Of a stretch of 64,000 nt of DNA, positions 42,125 through 51,150 are shown piece by piece. Source of the stretch: Arthrobacter sp. MYb23. GTDB lineage: Bacteria; Actinomycetota; Actinomycetes; Actinomycetales; Micrococcaceae. The stretch is taken from NCBI RefSeq assembly GCF_002979775.1, contig NZ_PCPR01000001.1, positions 434,001 through 498,000 on the forward strand. The letters run 5' to 3'. The translations under genes and the position numbers were made by a program. Below the pieces are notes generated by a model that did no database searches, was not told where the DNA came from, and saw only the letters and a list, made by a program, of their open reading frames with translations. The stretch's first letter is position 1; every line of letters starts with the position of its first letter.

Positions 42125-44191
42125 TTAGACCGCCGAGAGCAGCGCTGGATCCGGCACAGGCCCGGTTTCCACTGGTAAGGGCGCTGGTTCAGGGGCGGCC
42201 GGCGGCGTGGTCTCCGGCGGCAATGTTGGTTCCGGTGACGCCGGTGGAGGGTCTTGGACCACCGTCGGCTCGGGCTGGGGCTGGGTTGGCTCAGGCGATG
42301 GGGATGGAGTCACCGGATCTGCGGGAGTGGTGGGCGGCGTTGTCGGTTCGTCCACCGGTGGTGTTGTGGGCCCGGTTACCGGTGGCGTTGTGGTCGGCGG
42401 AGGAGTCGGTCCGCTGGCGGCACCCCCTGTGGGATCGGGTGCTGGGGTTGTTGGTGTGGCTGGGGTCCCCGGCGTCTGAGTGCCCGGAACCTGAGAAGCC
42501 GGAGAAGTGGGAGTTCCCGGGGCAACCGGTGGGGTGGTGCCGGCTGCACCCGCGCCCGTCCCCGCAGCGGTCCCGGAGCCGGCGCCCGCGCTGCCCGTAC
42601 CGGCGTTACCTGTACCTGCGTTTGCACCTTGCTTGGCCGGGGCCTTTCCGTTGGATCCAGCCCTCGTGACCCCGGCCTTGGCGCTCGCTTCGAGTCCAGC
42701 GGCCGGCCCTCCGGCAACCGGCGACGAACCCGCGTCGCCTGCAGCACCGCCGCCACCAGCACCACCGCCATGGGCCGCTGCAGCTTGTGCACCGCCGTCG
42801 CGCATGACGTCTGCTGCCTGATTCCCGAACATGGTGGCCAGCAGTCCTGAGCCGTCGGGGCTTTGGGCCGCCGTGGCAGTAGCGATGGTCAGCGCGGCTG
42901 CGGCTGCAGCGGCCGCTGCTGCCATCCGCACTCGTGTGCGCGGGGCATGCCGGCCTGGTTTGACCGACGCGGCTTTGAGGTGGCTGAATGCCGGAGCCCT
43001 GCCCGGGACGTGGGGCCTTCCCAGCACAGCGGCCGCAGTTGCTTCTTCAGACCAGGGTGCCAGGGCGGATGCGGCACTGGCCGAGGCCGCCGCGGCATCC
43101 ACTGCGTCCGCCCCGTGGGAGCGCAGGCCAGCTACAGCAGCGCCAAGGCAGATGGACGATTTGGGATCGGCGTCGACGGCGATTGGACGGTCCAGTTCCA
43201 CGGAAATCAGCTCTGCCACGAGGGGAATCCGGGATGACCCGCCGATGAGCAGCACTGCACTGAGATCTTGGGCTTGAAGGTTGATGGTCCTCAGGCTGCG
43301 TTGCAGGGCGTCCACAGTATCCCTGACAGGGGCCTCAATCATGGCCTCGAATTCGGAACGGACCAGCCGCACCGACATCTGGGTGCCGGGAAGGGATACT
43401 GCCACGCTGGCTTCGCTGTCCAGGGAGAGTGCCTCCTTGGCTTCCCGGCATTCCCGCCTCAAACGCGACAGTGCCGCCAAGGTCTCGGGAGAACTCGGGT
43501 CCATGGCCGGGCCATCGCCGAGGTGAGCCATCACGTGGCGCAGGACGGCGGCGTCAAAATCGGCGCCGCCCAGGGTTTCGATGCCGTCGGGACGGCCCAG
43601 TAACTCAAAGTCGCCGGCTCCCGCTTTGCGGAGCACAGCGGTGTCGAACGTACCGCCGCCGAGGTCGTAGACGGCAATGATGCTGCCGTCCTCCACGCGT
43701 GTCTGTGAGGCGTAGTGCAGGGCTGCCGCTTCCGGCTCGCTGATCAGGGTGGTTTCCTGCAGACCGGCCACGTTGAGCGCTGCCAGGACCAGTGAGGTGC
43801 GGTGCTGACCCCATGCCGCGGGGTGGGTCATGATGATCGACGACGGCGCTCTGCCCTCGCGCTCTTCCGCCTTATCCACCACCCACCGGGCCATGGTGGC
43901 ATACACGTCCTCGGGGGCCAGCCAGCCCTCACCTACGGCAAGGGGGACGGAGTCACCTATCCGGCGTTTGAACTCCCGCACCATGCGCCGGGGGTCGTCA
44001 AGCCCGCGACGTTCGGCAGCTTCACCTACCAGGACCCGGCCGTCATCGGCATAAAAAAGCACCGAGGGCACGGCGCTGCCGTGCAATCCCAGCGAGAGAA
44101 TTTCAGGCGTTGGAGCGGGTCCTTGATGGGGTTTAACAAGGGCTGCGGCGGTAAAACTTGTCCCGACGTCAATGGCGAGAACATAGCTCAT
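42125..44191 (-). CDS. Membrane-anchored Hsp70-like ATPase with Pro/Thr-rich tail
   Basis: 688 residues. Residues 1-360 are a complete Hsp70/actin-type ATPase: AIDVGTSFTAAAL, SEPEAAALHYA, VYDLGGGTFDTAVL (about 174-187), LIGGSSRIPLV (315-325). The usual beta-sandwich substrate-binding domain is missing. Instead there is an Arg-flanked single membrane span (about 422-443, Ala-rich) and a 245-residue Gly/Ala then Pro/Thr/Glu-rich tail (TTPPVAPGTPTSP, PEPTLPPETTPPAAP) predicted outside the membrane. An ATP-driven sensor linking envelope to cytosol is plausible. GAGG lies 5-6 nt before ATG 44191. Confidence 0.82.
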   Translation of the reverse strand: MSYVLAIDVGTSFTAAALVKPHQGPAPTPEILSLGLHGSAVPSVLFYADDGRVLVGEAAERRGLDDPRRMVREFKRRIGDSVPLAVGEGWLAPEDVYATMARWVVDKAEEREGRAPSSIIMTHPAAWGQHRTSLVLAALNVAGLQETTLISEPEAAALHYASQTRVEDGSIIAVYDLGGGTFDTAVLRKAGAGDFELLGRPDGIETLGGADFDAAVLRHVMAHLGDGPAMDPSSPETLAALSRLRRECREAKEALSLDSEASVAVSLPGTQMSVRLVRSEFEAMIEAPVRDTVDALQRSLRTINLQAQDLSAVLLIGGSSRIPLVAELISVELDRPIAVDADPKSSICLGAAVAGLRSHGADAVDAAAASASAASALAPWSEEATAAAVLGRPHVPGRAPAFSHLKAASVKPGRHAPRTRVRMAAAAAAAAAALTIATATAAQSPDGSGLLATMFGNQAADVMRDGGAQAAAAHGGGAGGGGAAGDAGSSPVAGGPAAGLEASAKAGVTRAGSNGKAPAKQGANAGTGNAGTGSAGAGSGTAAGTGAGAAGTTPPVAPGTPTSPASQVPGTQTPGTPATPTTPAPDPTGGAASGPTPPPTTTPPVTGPTTPPVDEPTTPPTTPADPVTPSPSPEPTQPQPEPTVVQDPPPASPEPTLPPETTPPAAPEPAPLPVETGPVPDPALLSAV

Positions 44192-44300
44192 GAGTACCTC
44201 AGAAGGTCACGGCGCGTCGCTAGCGGTCTGCATCACAAGCGGGTTCTGAACAAGTTAGCACCTGCCCCGGACGGGCAAAAGGCTTAGGTGCAACACCAAC

Positions 44301-44330
44301 TTGTCATTATTGCTCCACCGATTTGTCATT
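44301..44330 (-). promoter_or_regulatory. Direct repeats upstream of the Hsp70-like gene
   Basis: TTGTCATT at 44301-44308 and 44323-44330, 22 bp apart, in the 207-nt gap before the Hsp70-like gene. Candidate activator or sigma-factor element. The rest of the gap shows no gene. Confidence 0.4.
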
Positions 44331-44398
44331 CCCAAGACCACCCACCGCGTGGACGGGTAAAGCCCCTGCTCAGAGGGTCAAACCGTCGATGCCGCGGC

Positions 44399-45466
44399 TT
44401 AGAGGCCCGAGTAGGAATGCAGACCGTTGAAAACGGTATTGACCAGTGTGAAGTTGATAATGACGCAGGCATAGCCAACGATCGACAACCACGCGGCACG
44501 TGTTCCGGTCCAACCACGGGTGGCACGGGCGTGCAGGTAGCCCGCGTAGACCACCCAGATCACGAAGGTCCAAACTTCTTTGGGGTCCCAGCCCCAGAAA
44601 CGGCCCCACGCCTTTTCTGCCCAGATCGCACCGAACATGAGGGTGAACGTCCAGCCGATGAAGGCGATGGCGTTGATCCGGTAGGAGAGATTCTCGAGGC
44701 TCAGCGCGTTGGGAACCAGGCGCATGAAGCCCAGGTTGTCTTTGCGGCCGGCAGAAAGATTCTTCTGGCGGTGCGACTGCAGCAACTGCAGCACAGACAT
44801 GGCGAACGTCAGGGTGAACAGGGCAGAAGACAGCACTGCGATGGAAACGTGGATGATCAGCCAGTAGCTCTGCAGCGCCGGAACCAGGTGCCCCACCGGC
44901 GTCCAGAAGGCGGCCGAAGCGGCCACGAGCATGATGATGGCCAGCCCGATCACGAACGTTCCCAGGAAGCGCAGGTCGCGGCGGATGAGGACCACCAGGA
45001 AGACAGCTACGGCAACAAAAGCACCGGTGGTGAGGAACTCGTACATGTTGCCCCACGGCACGCGGCCTGCACCAAAGGCACGGGTCACCACGCCAGCACC
45101 GTGAATAAGGACACCCAGAACCGTCAACGCCACGGCTACCCGGGCTGGTGCGCGACGCTGGCCCGCGTACTTCATGTCGCCGGCAGCGGTGCCGCCCTCA
45201 ACGGTGAGGCCCGACGTCGGACGCTCCGCCCGGCCAGCCGGCCCACCGGCGTCGGCGCCTCCCAAACCTGCTCCGACGCGGCCTGCAGCAACGCTCACCT
45301 TGTGCTCGGTGGTGCTGGCCGCGGCCTTCTGGTCCACAGCGCTGAGCATCTTGCTGCTCTTGGCCAGGTCCCAGGCGAAGGCGATGAACGCCACGGTGTA
45401 CGTGCCGGCGGCCAACAGCATGAACAGCTCGCTGTACTGACCCAGGGTTTCGTTGATGACGGGCAT
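44399..45466 (-). CDS. ccsB: Cytochrome c synthase subunit CcsB (System II)
   Basis: 355 residues with about eight helices. Contains the haem-handling tryptophan-rich WWD motif WGRFWGWDPKEVWTFVIW and flanking histidines (SYWLIIHVSIAVLS; LHARATRGW). With ResB it attaches haem to apocytochrome c outside the membrane. A 60-residue Ala/Gly-rich cytosolic loop follows the first helix. ATG 45466 overlaps the resB stop by one base. Last gene of the operon. Confidence 0.93.
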   Translation of the reverse strand: MPVINETLGQYSELFMLLAAGTYTVAFIAFAWDLAKSSKMLSAVDQKAAASTTEHKVSVAAGRVGAGLGGADAGGPAGRAERPTSGLTVEGGTAAGDMKYAGQRRAPARVAVALTVLGVLIHGAGVVTRAFGAGRVPWGNMYEFLTTGAFVAVAVFLVVLIRRDLRFLGTFVIGLAIIMLVAASAAFWTPVGHLVPALQSYWLIIHVSIAVLSSALFTLTFAMSVLQLLQSHRQKNLSAGRKDNLGFMRLVPNALSLENLSYRINAIAFIGWTFTLMFGAIWAEKAWGRFWGWDPKEVWTFVIWVVYAGYLHARATRGWTGTRAAWLSIVGYACVIINFTLVNTVFNGLHSYSGL

Positions 45467-47190
45467 TACTGTTCCTTCGAGGTTGAGGAAGATCCTGCTG
45501 TTGTTGTAGCGGTGTCCGGCGTCTCCGGGATGTTCCATTCCCGGGCAAAGATTTCGCGAAGAGCTGCTGCTTCGCCGGCCAAACGGTGGTCTTCACCGCG
45601 AGCCAGCAGGCCGTACTCCACCATGGTGCGGCCGTCGGCGTGGGTTCCGGTGCGGACCCAGACGCGGCGTCGGTTGATGTAGAGCGACATGACCAGGCCG
45701 GCGACTGCGAGGAAACCGAAGATCAGTGCGTACAGCTGGCCGGGGTTGTGGTGGATGTCCACGCCGATGTACTTCTTGACGCCGTCAAACGTGATGCTGC
45801 CTTTACCTTCGGGCAGGTCCACGGTCGCACCGGGCTTCAAGGTGATACCGCCGGCCGCGAGGTCTCGGGCATTGAGGGGCTTCAGATCCTTGACGTCCAG
45901 TTCGAACACGTTCTGGGGCACACCCTTGTCCAGGCCGAGGTCTCCGTAGAAGGAATTCAGGCTCAGCTGTGGGTTGAAGAGTTCCGGGGAAGCACTGAAG
46001 GAAACGCCGTTCTCGGAAGGGAAAGCCGTGGGAAGGAAGAAGCCCACAAAGCCGAGCTGTTCCGGCTTGGCGTCCGGGACCTTGATGACCACGGAGGAGT
46101 AATAGTTATCGCCCTGGACCTTGGCAATCACTGGCCCTTCGAAGGAGACATTGCCCTCCCCATCGCGGACAGTGACCATTGGAGCGTAGCCGTTGCCGGT
46201 GAGATAAAGGCTGGTTCCTCCGAGGGAAACGGGGTCGTTGACCTTCAGTGTTTCCTTCTTGCCCGGCGCATCAGGGGTTTCCTTGGTGGTCACCTCAGCG
46301 GTGTAGTCGATGGGCTGGCCGGCCTTGCCAGGAGACTCACCGCGATCGAACGTGGCGTCGAACTTGTCCAGCTGCATGGAGTACGGCTGGAGCGAACTGC
46401 TCTGGAAGTTGGTTCCGGGAGTGAATTGGTCGTAGCCCACCAGGGTGTTGACGAACGTTTCTCCCTCCACCAGGATCCGCTGGCCGCTGTACCCGTACAG
46501 GCCGCCAATGGCCACGGACACCAGCACCCCGATCAACGAGGTGTGGAACACCAGGTTGCCCACTTCCTTCAGGAAGCCGCGTTCGGCACCCAGGGACGGC
46601 AGGGCGCCGTCGACGTCCCTGACTTCCACGCGATAGCCGCGCTTCTTGAGCAGCCCGGCGGCATCGTTGATGGCCTTCGACGCCGGGATCCCGGCGTCGG
46701 CGGGCAGGGCCAGGGTGCCGTACTCCGGCAGGCGCGAAAGGCGCTTGGGGGTGCGCGGTGGCTGGGACTTCATGGCCTTGTAATGGGCGATGGCGCGCGG
46801 AGTAACGCAGCCGATCAAGGAGATAAACAGCAGAATATAGATGGCCGAGAACCAGGCCGAAGAGTAAACATCGTAGAGCTGCAGTGCATCGAGAAGCTCG
46901 CCGTAGGACGGATTGTCCTTGATGTATTGCGTGACAACTGACGGATTCGCGGGGCGCTGCGGGAACAGGGAGCCAGGCACGGCGCCAACGGCAAGCAGGA
47001 GCAACAGGAACAGAGCCGTACGCATGCTGGTCAGTTGGGTCCAGGACCACCGGAGCATGCCCTTGAAACCAAGCGCGGGCAGGGCTGCCTCGGACTTGGC
47101 CTGCTGGAGTTTTCCTTCGCCTGTTGTGCCTTCTGAGGAGGTGCTTTCAGCGGCTGGTGACTTCTTCTTGGCTTTCACGGACTCGCTCAT
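45466..47190 (-). CDS. resB: Cytochrome c biogenesis protein ResB
   Basis: 574 residues from ATG 47190, overlapping the ccdA stop. Charged N terminus, LTSMRTALFLLLLLAVGAVPGSLFPQR (helix 1), then VYSSAWFSAIYILLFISLIGC, a haem-ligand-like NLVFHTSLIGVLVSVAIGGLYGY, a large extracytoplasmic domain and the final helix YALIFGFLAVAGLVMSLYI with a short tail. Partner of CcsB. The longer reading to 47850 is antisense-frame overlap with ccdA. Confidence 0.92.
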   Translation of the reverse strand: MSESVKAKKKSPAAESTSSEGTTGEGKLQQAKSEAALPALGFKGMLRWSWTQLTSMRTALFLLLLLAVGAVPGSLFPQRPANPSVVTQYIKDNPSYGELLDALQLYDVYSSAWFSAIYILLFISLIGCVTPRAIAHYKAMKSQPPRTPKRLSRLPEYGTLALPADAGIPASKAINDAAGLLKKRGYRVEVRDVDGALPSLGAERGFLKEVGNLVFHTSLIGVLVSVAIGGLYGYSGQRILVEGETFVNTLVGYDQFTPGTNFQSSSLQPYSMQLDKFDATFDRGESPGKAGQPIDYTAEVTTKETPDAPGKKETLKVNDPVSLGGTSLYLTGNGYAPMVTVRDGEGNVSFEGPVIAKVQGDNYYSSVVIKVPDAKPEQLGFVGFFLPTAFPSENGVSFSASPELFNPQLSLNSFYGDLGLDKGVPQNVFELDVKDLKPLNARDLAAGGITLKPGATVDLPEGKGSITFDGVKKYIGVDIHHNPGQLYALIFGFLAVAGLVMSLYINRRRVWVRTGTHADGRTMVEYGLLARGEDHRLAGEAAALREIFAREWNIPETPDTATTTAGSSSTSKEQ

Positions 47191-47945
47191 CAGATTGGCA
47201 ACTTCACATCGTTTTGGAACCAGTACTGCAACTCGGTCACCCAGGTTCCCCACACTCCGGTGGCCATCAGGATGCCGAGCAAAATCAGGATGCCTCCGCC
47301 GATCCGCTGGATGGCCAGCCGATGCTTGCGGAAGAAGGACATGACTCCCATGCCCCGGCGTACAGCCAGCGCAATCAGAAGGAACGGAATGCCAAGGCCA
47401 AGGCTGTAGACGAACGCCAGGAGGGCTCCCTTGGCCGCCGACGAACCGCCGGACAAGCTCAGCAACTGTACCGCGGAGTACGTGGGACCAATACACGGTG
47501 CCCAGCCCAATCCGAACGTGAGTCCCAGGAGCGGCGCACCCCACAGGCCTGCCGGCGGTTTGGCGTGGATCTTCGCGTCCCGCTGCAGCCAACCGAAGCC
47601 GCCCATGAACACTACGCCCATGACGATCACCAGGATGCCCAGCAGTTGAGTGATCCAGGCGTTTTGCGGACCCGTCAGCAATGTTCCGAGCTGGCCGAAA
47701 GCACCTCCCAGGAGAACAAAAATCACCGAGAATCCAAGGACGAACAGCCCGATTCCGGCCAGCATGCGGCCGCGCCGCTGCTTTTGGAGGTCGACGCCGG
47801 TCAGTCCCGTGACGTAGCCAAGGTAACCAGGGACCAGCGGCAGCACGCACGGCGAAAGGAAGGAGACCAGCCCGGCCAGCAATGCCACCGGCACAGCCAG
47901 CAGCAGTGATCCGTTGAGGATCGTCTCGGCGAAAGGACTGTTCAT
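47190..47945 (-). CDS. ccdA: Thiol-disulfide exchange membrane protein CcdA
   Basis: 251 residues, six or seven helices. LVSFLSPCVLPLVPGYLGYVTGL carries the first redox Cys and LTFGLGWAPCIGPTYSAVQLL the second, as in CcdA/DsbD. It passes electrons from cytosolic thioredoxin to extracytoplasmic thiol proteins so that apocytochrome c haem-binding Cys stay reduced. Between the TlpA-like gene (5 nt) and resB (1-nt overlap). Confidence 0.93.
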   Translation of the reverse strand: MNSPFAETILNGSLLLAVPVALLAGLVSFLSPCVLPLVPGYLGYVTGLTGVDLQKQRRGRMLAGIGLFVLGFSVIFVLLGGAFGQLGTLLTGPQNAWITQLLGILVIVMGVVFMGGFGWLQRDAKIHAKPPAGLWGAPLLGLTFGLGWAPCIGPTYSAVQLLSLSGGSSAAKGALLAFVYSLGLGIPFLLIALAVRRGMGVMSFFRKHRLAIQRIGGGILILLGILMATGVWGTWVTELQYWFQNDVKLPI

Positions 47946-47950
47946 GGGTA

Positions 47951-48556
47951 CTACTCGGCCACTGCGGAGGTGATGAGGGCCTTCAGGGTGCTCTTCTCAA
48001 TCTCGCCAAGAACGCGGGAGGCAACCTTTCCTTCTTTGTCCAGCACCAGGGTGGTGGGAACTGCACCTGGGGGGACAATGCCGGACACGGACAGCAGCAC
48101 CGCCCCGTCCTTGTCATTGAAGCTCGGGTAGGTGATGTTGAAGGTCTTGTCGAAGGCCTCAGCGGTGGCTTGTTCGTCGCGAAGGTTGACCCCGAAGAAC
48201 TGGACGCCCTGGTCCTTGAAGTCCTGGTGCAGGGCTTCAAGCTGGGGTGCTTCGATACGGCACGGAGCGCAGGCGGCAAACCAGAAGTTGAGCACCGTGA
48301 CCTTGCCCTGGAGATCCTCAGGCTTGACTGTCCCGCCATTGAACAGAGTGCCCTTGAGCGCCACGGGAGCTGCACGGTCAGCCTTCGCGAATTCCGTCAC
48401 CGAGCCGTCGCCTGCCACGTAGTTCTTGTTGTCGCCGGCCTTGGCCTGCTTGGCGAGGGTGTCTTCCTGGGCGCATGCGGACAGGCCCATGGTCAGTCCT
48501 GCCAGGAGGACTCCACCGGCGGTCAGCACGCCGCGGCGTGAAAGATTGTTGTCCAT
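47951..48556 (-). CDS. TlpA/ResA-like thioredoxin-fold lipoprotein
   Basis: 201 residues. Tat-like RRGVLTAGG start and lipobox GLSACAQ, so exported and lipid-anchored. Thioredoxin fold with VTVLNFWFAACAPCRIEAPQL (redox CAPC) and IVPPGAVPTTLVLDKEG with the cis-Pro. Receives electrons from CcdA and reduces apocytochrome c. First of the cytochrome c maturation genes proper. Confidence 0.9.
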   Translation of the reverse strand: MDNNLSRRGVLTAGGVLLAGLTMGLSACAQEDTLAKQAKAGDNKNYVAGDGSVTEFAKADRAAPVALKGTLFNGGTVKPEDLQGKVTVLNFWFAACAPCRIEAPQLEALHQDFKDQGVQFFGVNLRDEQATAEAFDKTFNITYPSFNDKDGAVLLSVSGIVPPGAVPTTLVLDKEGKVASRVLGEIEKSTLKALITSAVAE

Positions 48557-48560
48557 GCTT

Positions 48561-49226
48561 CTATGCCCCCGGGGTGCTCGCCGCGCCGGGGAGCAGAACG
48601 GCAGCAGGCTCGGTGTATTCGACGTGCACGATCTTGCCGTCGTCGTCCAGTGTCAGGGAAGTAAGGGAAGTCAGCGTGCATTCGCGCTTGCGGGGATCGT
48701 GCGCAAGGCGGCGACCCTCAGCGGTCAAGCGGGTTGACCAAATGGGAAGTTGGTGGCTGACCAGAATGGCTTCAGCACCGTCGCCACCGAGTTCGATCGC
48801 CTTCACACGTGCGTCTTCCACCGCCGCCAGCACGCGGGCTGCCTGCTCTTTATAGGGCTCGCCCCAAGAAGGCCGCAGGGGATTTCGGAAGTAGAGCCAG
48901 TGCTTTGGTTTGAGAAACTCACTCTTGGTGGGGTGGAGTCCCTCAAAGTGGTTCTCGGCTTCGATGATGCGCGGATCCGTGGTGATTTCCAGGTTCAACG
49001 CCTCGGAGGTAGGCATGGCTGTTTCATGGGCGCGGGTCAGCGGCGAGGCTACCAAGTGCACAATCTTGGCACCCTGGCTGACACGGGCCGTGAAGTGGTC
49101 CGCCAACATCCGGGCCATCTCCCGGCCACGTTCGGAGAGGTGGAATTCCGGCAGCCGGCCGTAGAGGACAGCGTCGGGATTGTGGACCTCGCCATGGCGA
49201 AGCAGATGGACAGTTGCTTGGGGCAT
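48561..49226 (-). CDS. Histidine phosphatase family (phosphoglycerate mutase-like) protein
   Basis: 221 residues. VHLLRHGEVHNP (catalytic RHG His), LVASPLTRAHETAMPTSEAL, the acid-type EAENHFEG and ILVSHQLPIWSTRL with the second His. Substrate unknown. It precedes the TlpA-like gene by 4 nt, so it heads the operon, a placement common in Micrococcaceae; any link to cytochrome c is unclear. Confidence 0.86.
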   Translation of the reverse strand: MPQATVHLLRHGEVHNPDAVLYGRLPEFHLSERGREMARMLADHFTARVSQGAKIVHLVASPLTRAHETAMPTSEALNLEITTDPRIIEAENHFEGLHPTKSEFLKPKHWLYFRNPLRPSWGEPYKEQAARVLAAVEDARVKAIELGGDGAEAILVSHQLPIWSTRLTAEGRRLAHDPRKRECTLTSLTSLTLDDDGKIVHVEYTEPAAVLLPGAASTPGA

Positions 49227-49324
49227 GTTTACCAGTTTCTCAAAGAAGCGGGGCGATCCGAAATCTTCTACCGCTAGTAGAACTCAAAGTTTTCCCGAAA
49301 TGTTCCGTGGAGTTGGAATAAAAG

Positions 49325-49345
49325 ATGCATATGCATGTTTATACT
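49325..49345 (+). promoter_or_regulatory. Palindrome and -10 ahead of yceI
   Basis: ATGCATATGCAT (49325-49336) is a perfect 12-bp palindrome, followed by a TATACT -10 (49340-49345). The usual -35 position reads poorly, suggesting an activator. Confidence 0.45.
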
Positions 49346-49430
49346 GGGTACGAAGCTCGGTTGACGCTTCAAGCAATGAGCTCGACCAAGCAAGCACGAA
49401 GTACCCACCACTTGATATAGGAGCAACACC

Positions 49431-49985
49431 ATGATGACTCTCCCCGCTTCCGTCACCACCGGCACCTGGACCCTCGACGCTTCCCACAGCGAAATCGGCT
49501 TCACCGTCCGCCACGCAGGCATCAGCAAGGTCCGCGGCCAGTTCAAGGACGCCTCGGCCACCTTGGAAGTTGGCGAGACGCTGACCGATTCCAAGGTCAC
49601 CGCCACCATCCAGACCGCCAGCTTCGACTCCGGCGACGTCAACCGCGATGGCCACGTCAAGGGTGAAGACTTCTTCGACGTAGAGAAGTTCCCGGAAATC
49701 ACCTTCGTATCCCGCCACGTCAAGGCCAACGGAAACAGCTTCGACCTCGTGGGCGATCTCACAATCAAGGGCGTGACCAAGGAAGTTTCCATCGAAACCG
49801 AATTCAACGGTGTCGCAGTGGATCCCTTCGGCAACACCAGGGCCGGCGTTTCCGGCGAAACCACCATCAGCCGCAAGGACTTTGGCCTCACCTGGAACGC
49901 TGTCCTCGAAGCCGGTGGCGTCCTGGTCAGCGACAAGGTAGTCATCAACCTCGAGCTCGCGTTCATCGCACCGGCCGCCGCGTAG
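49431..49985 (+). CDS. YceI family lipid-binding-like protein
   Basis: 184 residues. Standard YceI features: TGTWTLDASHSEIGFTVRH, KVRGQFKDASATL, SFDSGDVNRDGHVKGEDFFDVEKFPEITF, GDLTIKGVTKEV and FGNTRAGVSGETTISRKDFGLTWN. The family forms lipocalin-like barrels that bind polyisoprenoids. No signal peptide here, so this copy is cytosolic. Starts ATGATG with AGGAG upstream. Followed by a strong terminator. Confidence 0.92.
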   Translation: MMTLPASVTTGTWTLDASHSEIGFTVRHAGISKVRGQFKDASATLEVGETLTDSKVTATIQTASFDSGDVNRDGHVKGEDFFDVEKFPEITFVSRHVKANGNSFDLVGDLTIKGVTKEVSIETEFNGVAVDPFGNTRAGVSGETTISRKDFGLTWNAVLEAGGVLVSDKVVINLELAFIAPAAA

Positions 49986-50040
49986 TCCTTCAACGCTGGC
50001 CCGATCCACGGCAGGCCCTATCCTCATTGCCTGCGTCCGC

Positions 50041-50081
50041 AAACGGCGCCCTGCACAGCTCACGCTGTGGGGGCGCCGTTT
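50041..50081 (+). terminator. Terminator after yceI
   Basis: AAACGGCGCCC (50041-50051) pairs with GGGCGCCGTTT (50071-50081); an inner CACAGC/GCTGTG stem extends the hairpin. Confidence 0.75.
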
Positions 50082-50190
50082 CGCATATGGAGAAGTCACT
50101 ACGCAATTGTTCGGTAAGAAGCCTGTATTTAGCTGCGCGTTAGCTCCGAATTTCCTATGCATCCTTCAACCTGCGGTCTAAAGTGATGCC

Positions 50191-50889
50191 ATGAGTACCC
50201 CAGACGAAACACCACAGCCACAGCAGCCCGGCTCCCAGCCTCCGCAGCCCGGCAATGTTCCTCCTGCGGGCTACCAACCGCCCCAGGGATACCAGCCACC
50301 GCAGGGTTACCAGCCGCCGTCGCAACCGGGCCAGTATTCACAGCCCGCGCCGCCGCCGCCCGGCCCCGGCCAGCCTGCCCCGGGGCAGCCTGGATTCCAT
50401 TTCGAAATGCCCACGGACGGTCCCCGCAACTTCAACGACGTCATGCCGCAGGGCGGCTTCTCGGGAATGTTCAAAACCCAGGGCCTGCCAACGGAATTGA
50501 AGGTTTCCTACTTCATTTGGGTGATCTCCGGACTCCTGGGCCTCTTGTTTGGACTCATCGGATTCTTCGCCGTCGTCGCAGCATTCGCCTTCGCTCCGGC
50601 CTTTGCCGCTATCGCACTGATCCTTCTCCTGCTCGCTTTGGCTGTGGCCGCCGCGCAGGTTGTCCTGGCCATGAAAATGAAGGAAGGCAAGGAGTGGGCA
50701 CGCCTGGCGTTGACCATCGTGGCCGCCGTCTCCCTGCTGCTGGCCATTTTTGGCGCAGCAAATGGCGGTGGATCAGGCATGGGACTGGGAGGCAACTGGT
50801 TCGGCTTCCTCGTCAGCGCTGTAGCAGTTGTCCTGATGTGGTTGCCGAATTCGCAGCTCTGGTTCAAGGCAGTGAAGGGCCAAGTCTAA
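50191..50889 (+). CDS. Proline-rich N-terminus membrane protein A
   Basis: 232 residues. The first 85 are Pro/Gln/Gly-rich with three GYQPPQ-type repeats; then membrane helices VSYFIWVISGLLGLLFGLIGFF, FAAIALILLLLALAVAAAQVVL, ARLALTIVAAVSLLLAIFGAA and WFGFLVSAVAVVLMWLP, with a short MKEGKEWAR loop before the third. Resembles the protein at 51151-51942 in layout (including the KxGRNWAR/KEGKEWAR loop), so the two are probably paralogues. Function unknown. Confidence 0.75.
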   Translation: MSTPDETPQPQQPGSQPPQPGNVPPAGYQPPQGYQPPQGYQPPSQPGQYSQPAPPPPGPGQPAPGQPGFHFEMPTDGPRNFNDVMPQGGFSGMFKTQGLPTELKVSYFIWVISGLLGLLFGLIGFFAVVAAFAFAPAFAAIALILLLLALAVAAAQVVLAMKMKEGKEWARLALTIVAAVSLLLAIFGAANGGGSGMGLGGNWFGFLVSAVAVVLMWLPNSQLWFKAVKGQV

Positions 50890-50937
50890 CGCTGACGCGA
50901 CTGCCGCCGTCGAGCGTTGTCGGTGGAAATGCAGTCT

Positions 50938-50976
50938 GAAGGCCGCGGTTGAATCCTCCGGGATCCCGCGGCCTTC
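50938..50976 (+). terminator. Hairpin after membrane protein A
   Basis: GAAGGCCGCGG (50938-50948) and CCGCGGCCTTC (50966-50976), perfect 11-bp stem, no clear T tract. Confidence 0.45.
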
Positions 50977-51150
50977 ATCATGAACGCGTAAGCCGACATG
51001 ATGATTTTTCGGGTCAGCTTGAAATACCTGCGTGTGATCGCCTGCAGCGTCGGACCCGGGAGGTACGGTGGTAGCAGAACCACGCTGGGGGCAGGGTCAT
51101 TTTGCTGATCCCGGCGGCCGCACAAGCAGTCGAACAAGCAAAGGAATGCC

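Noticed and set aside
49284..50162. 292-residue reverse open frame
   Set aside because: Antisense of yceI, whose family motifs and ribosome-binding site are clear.
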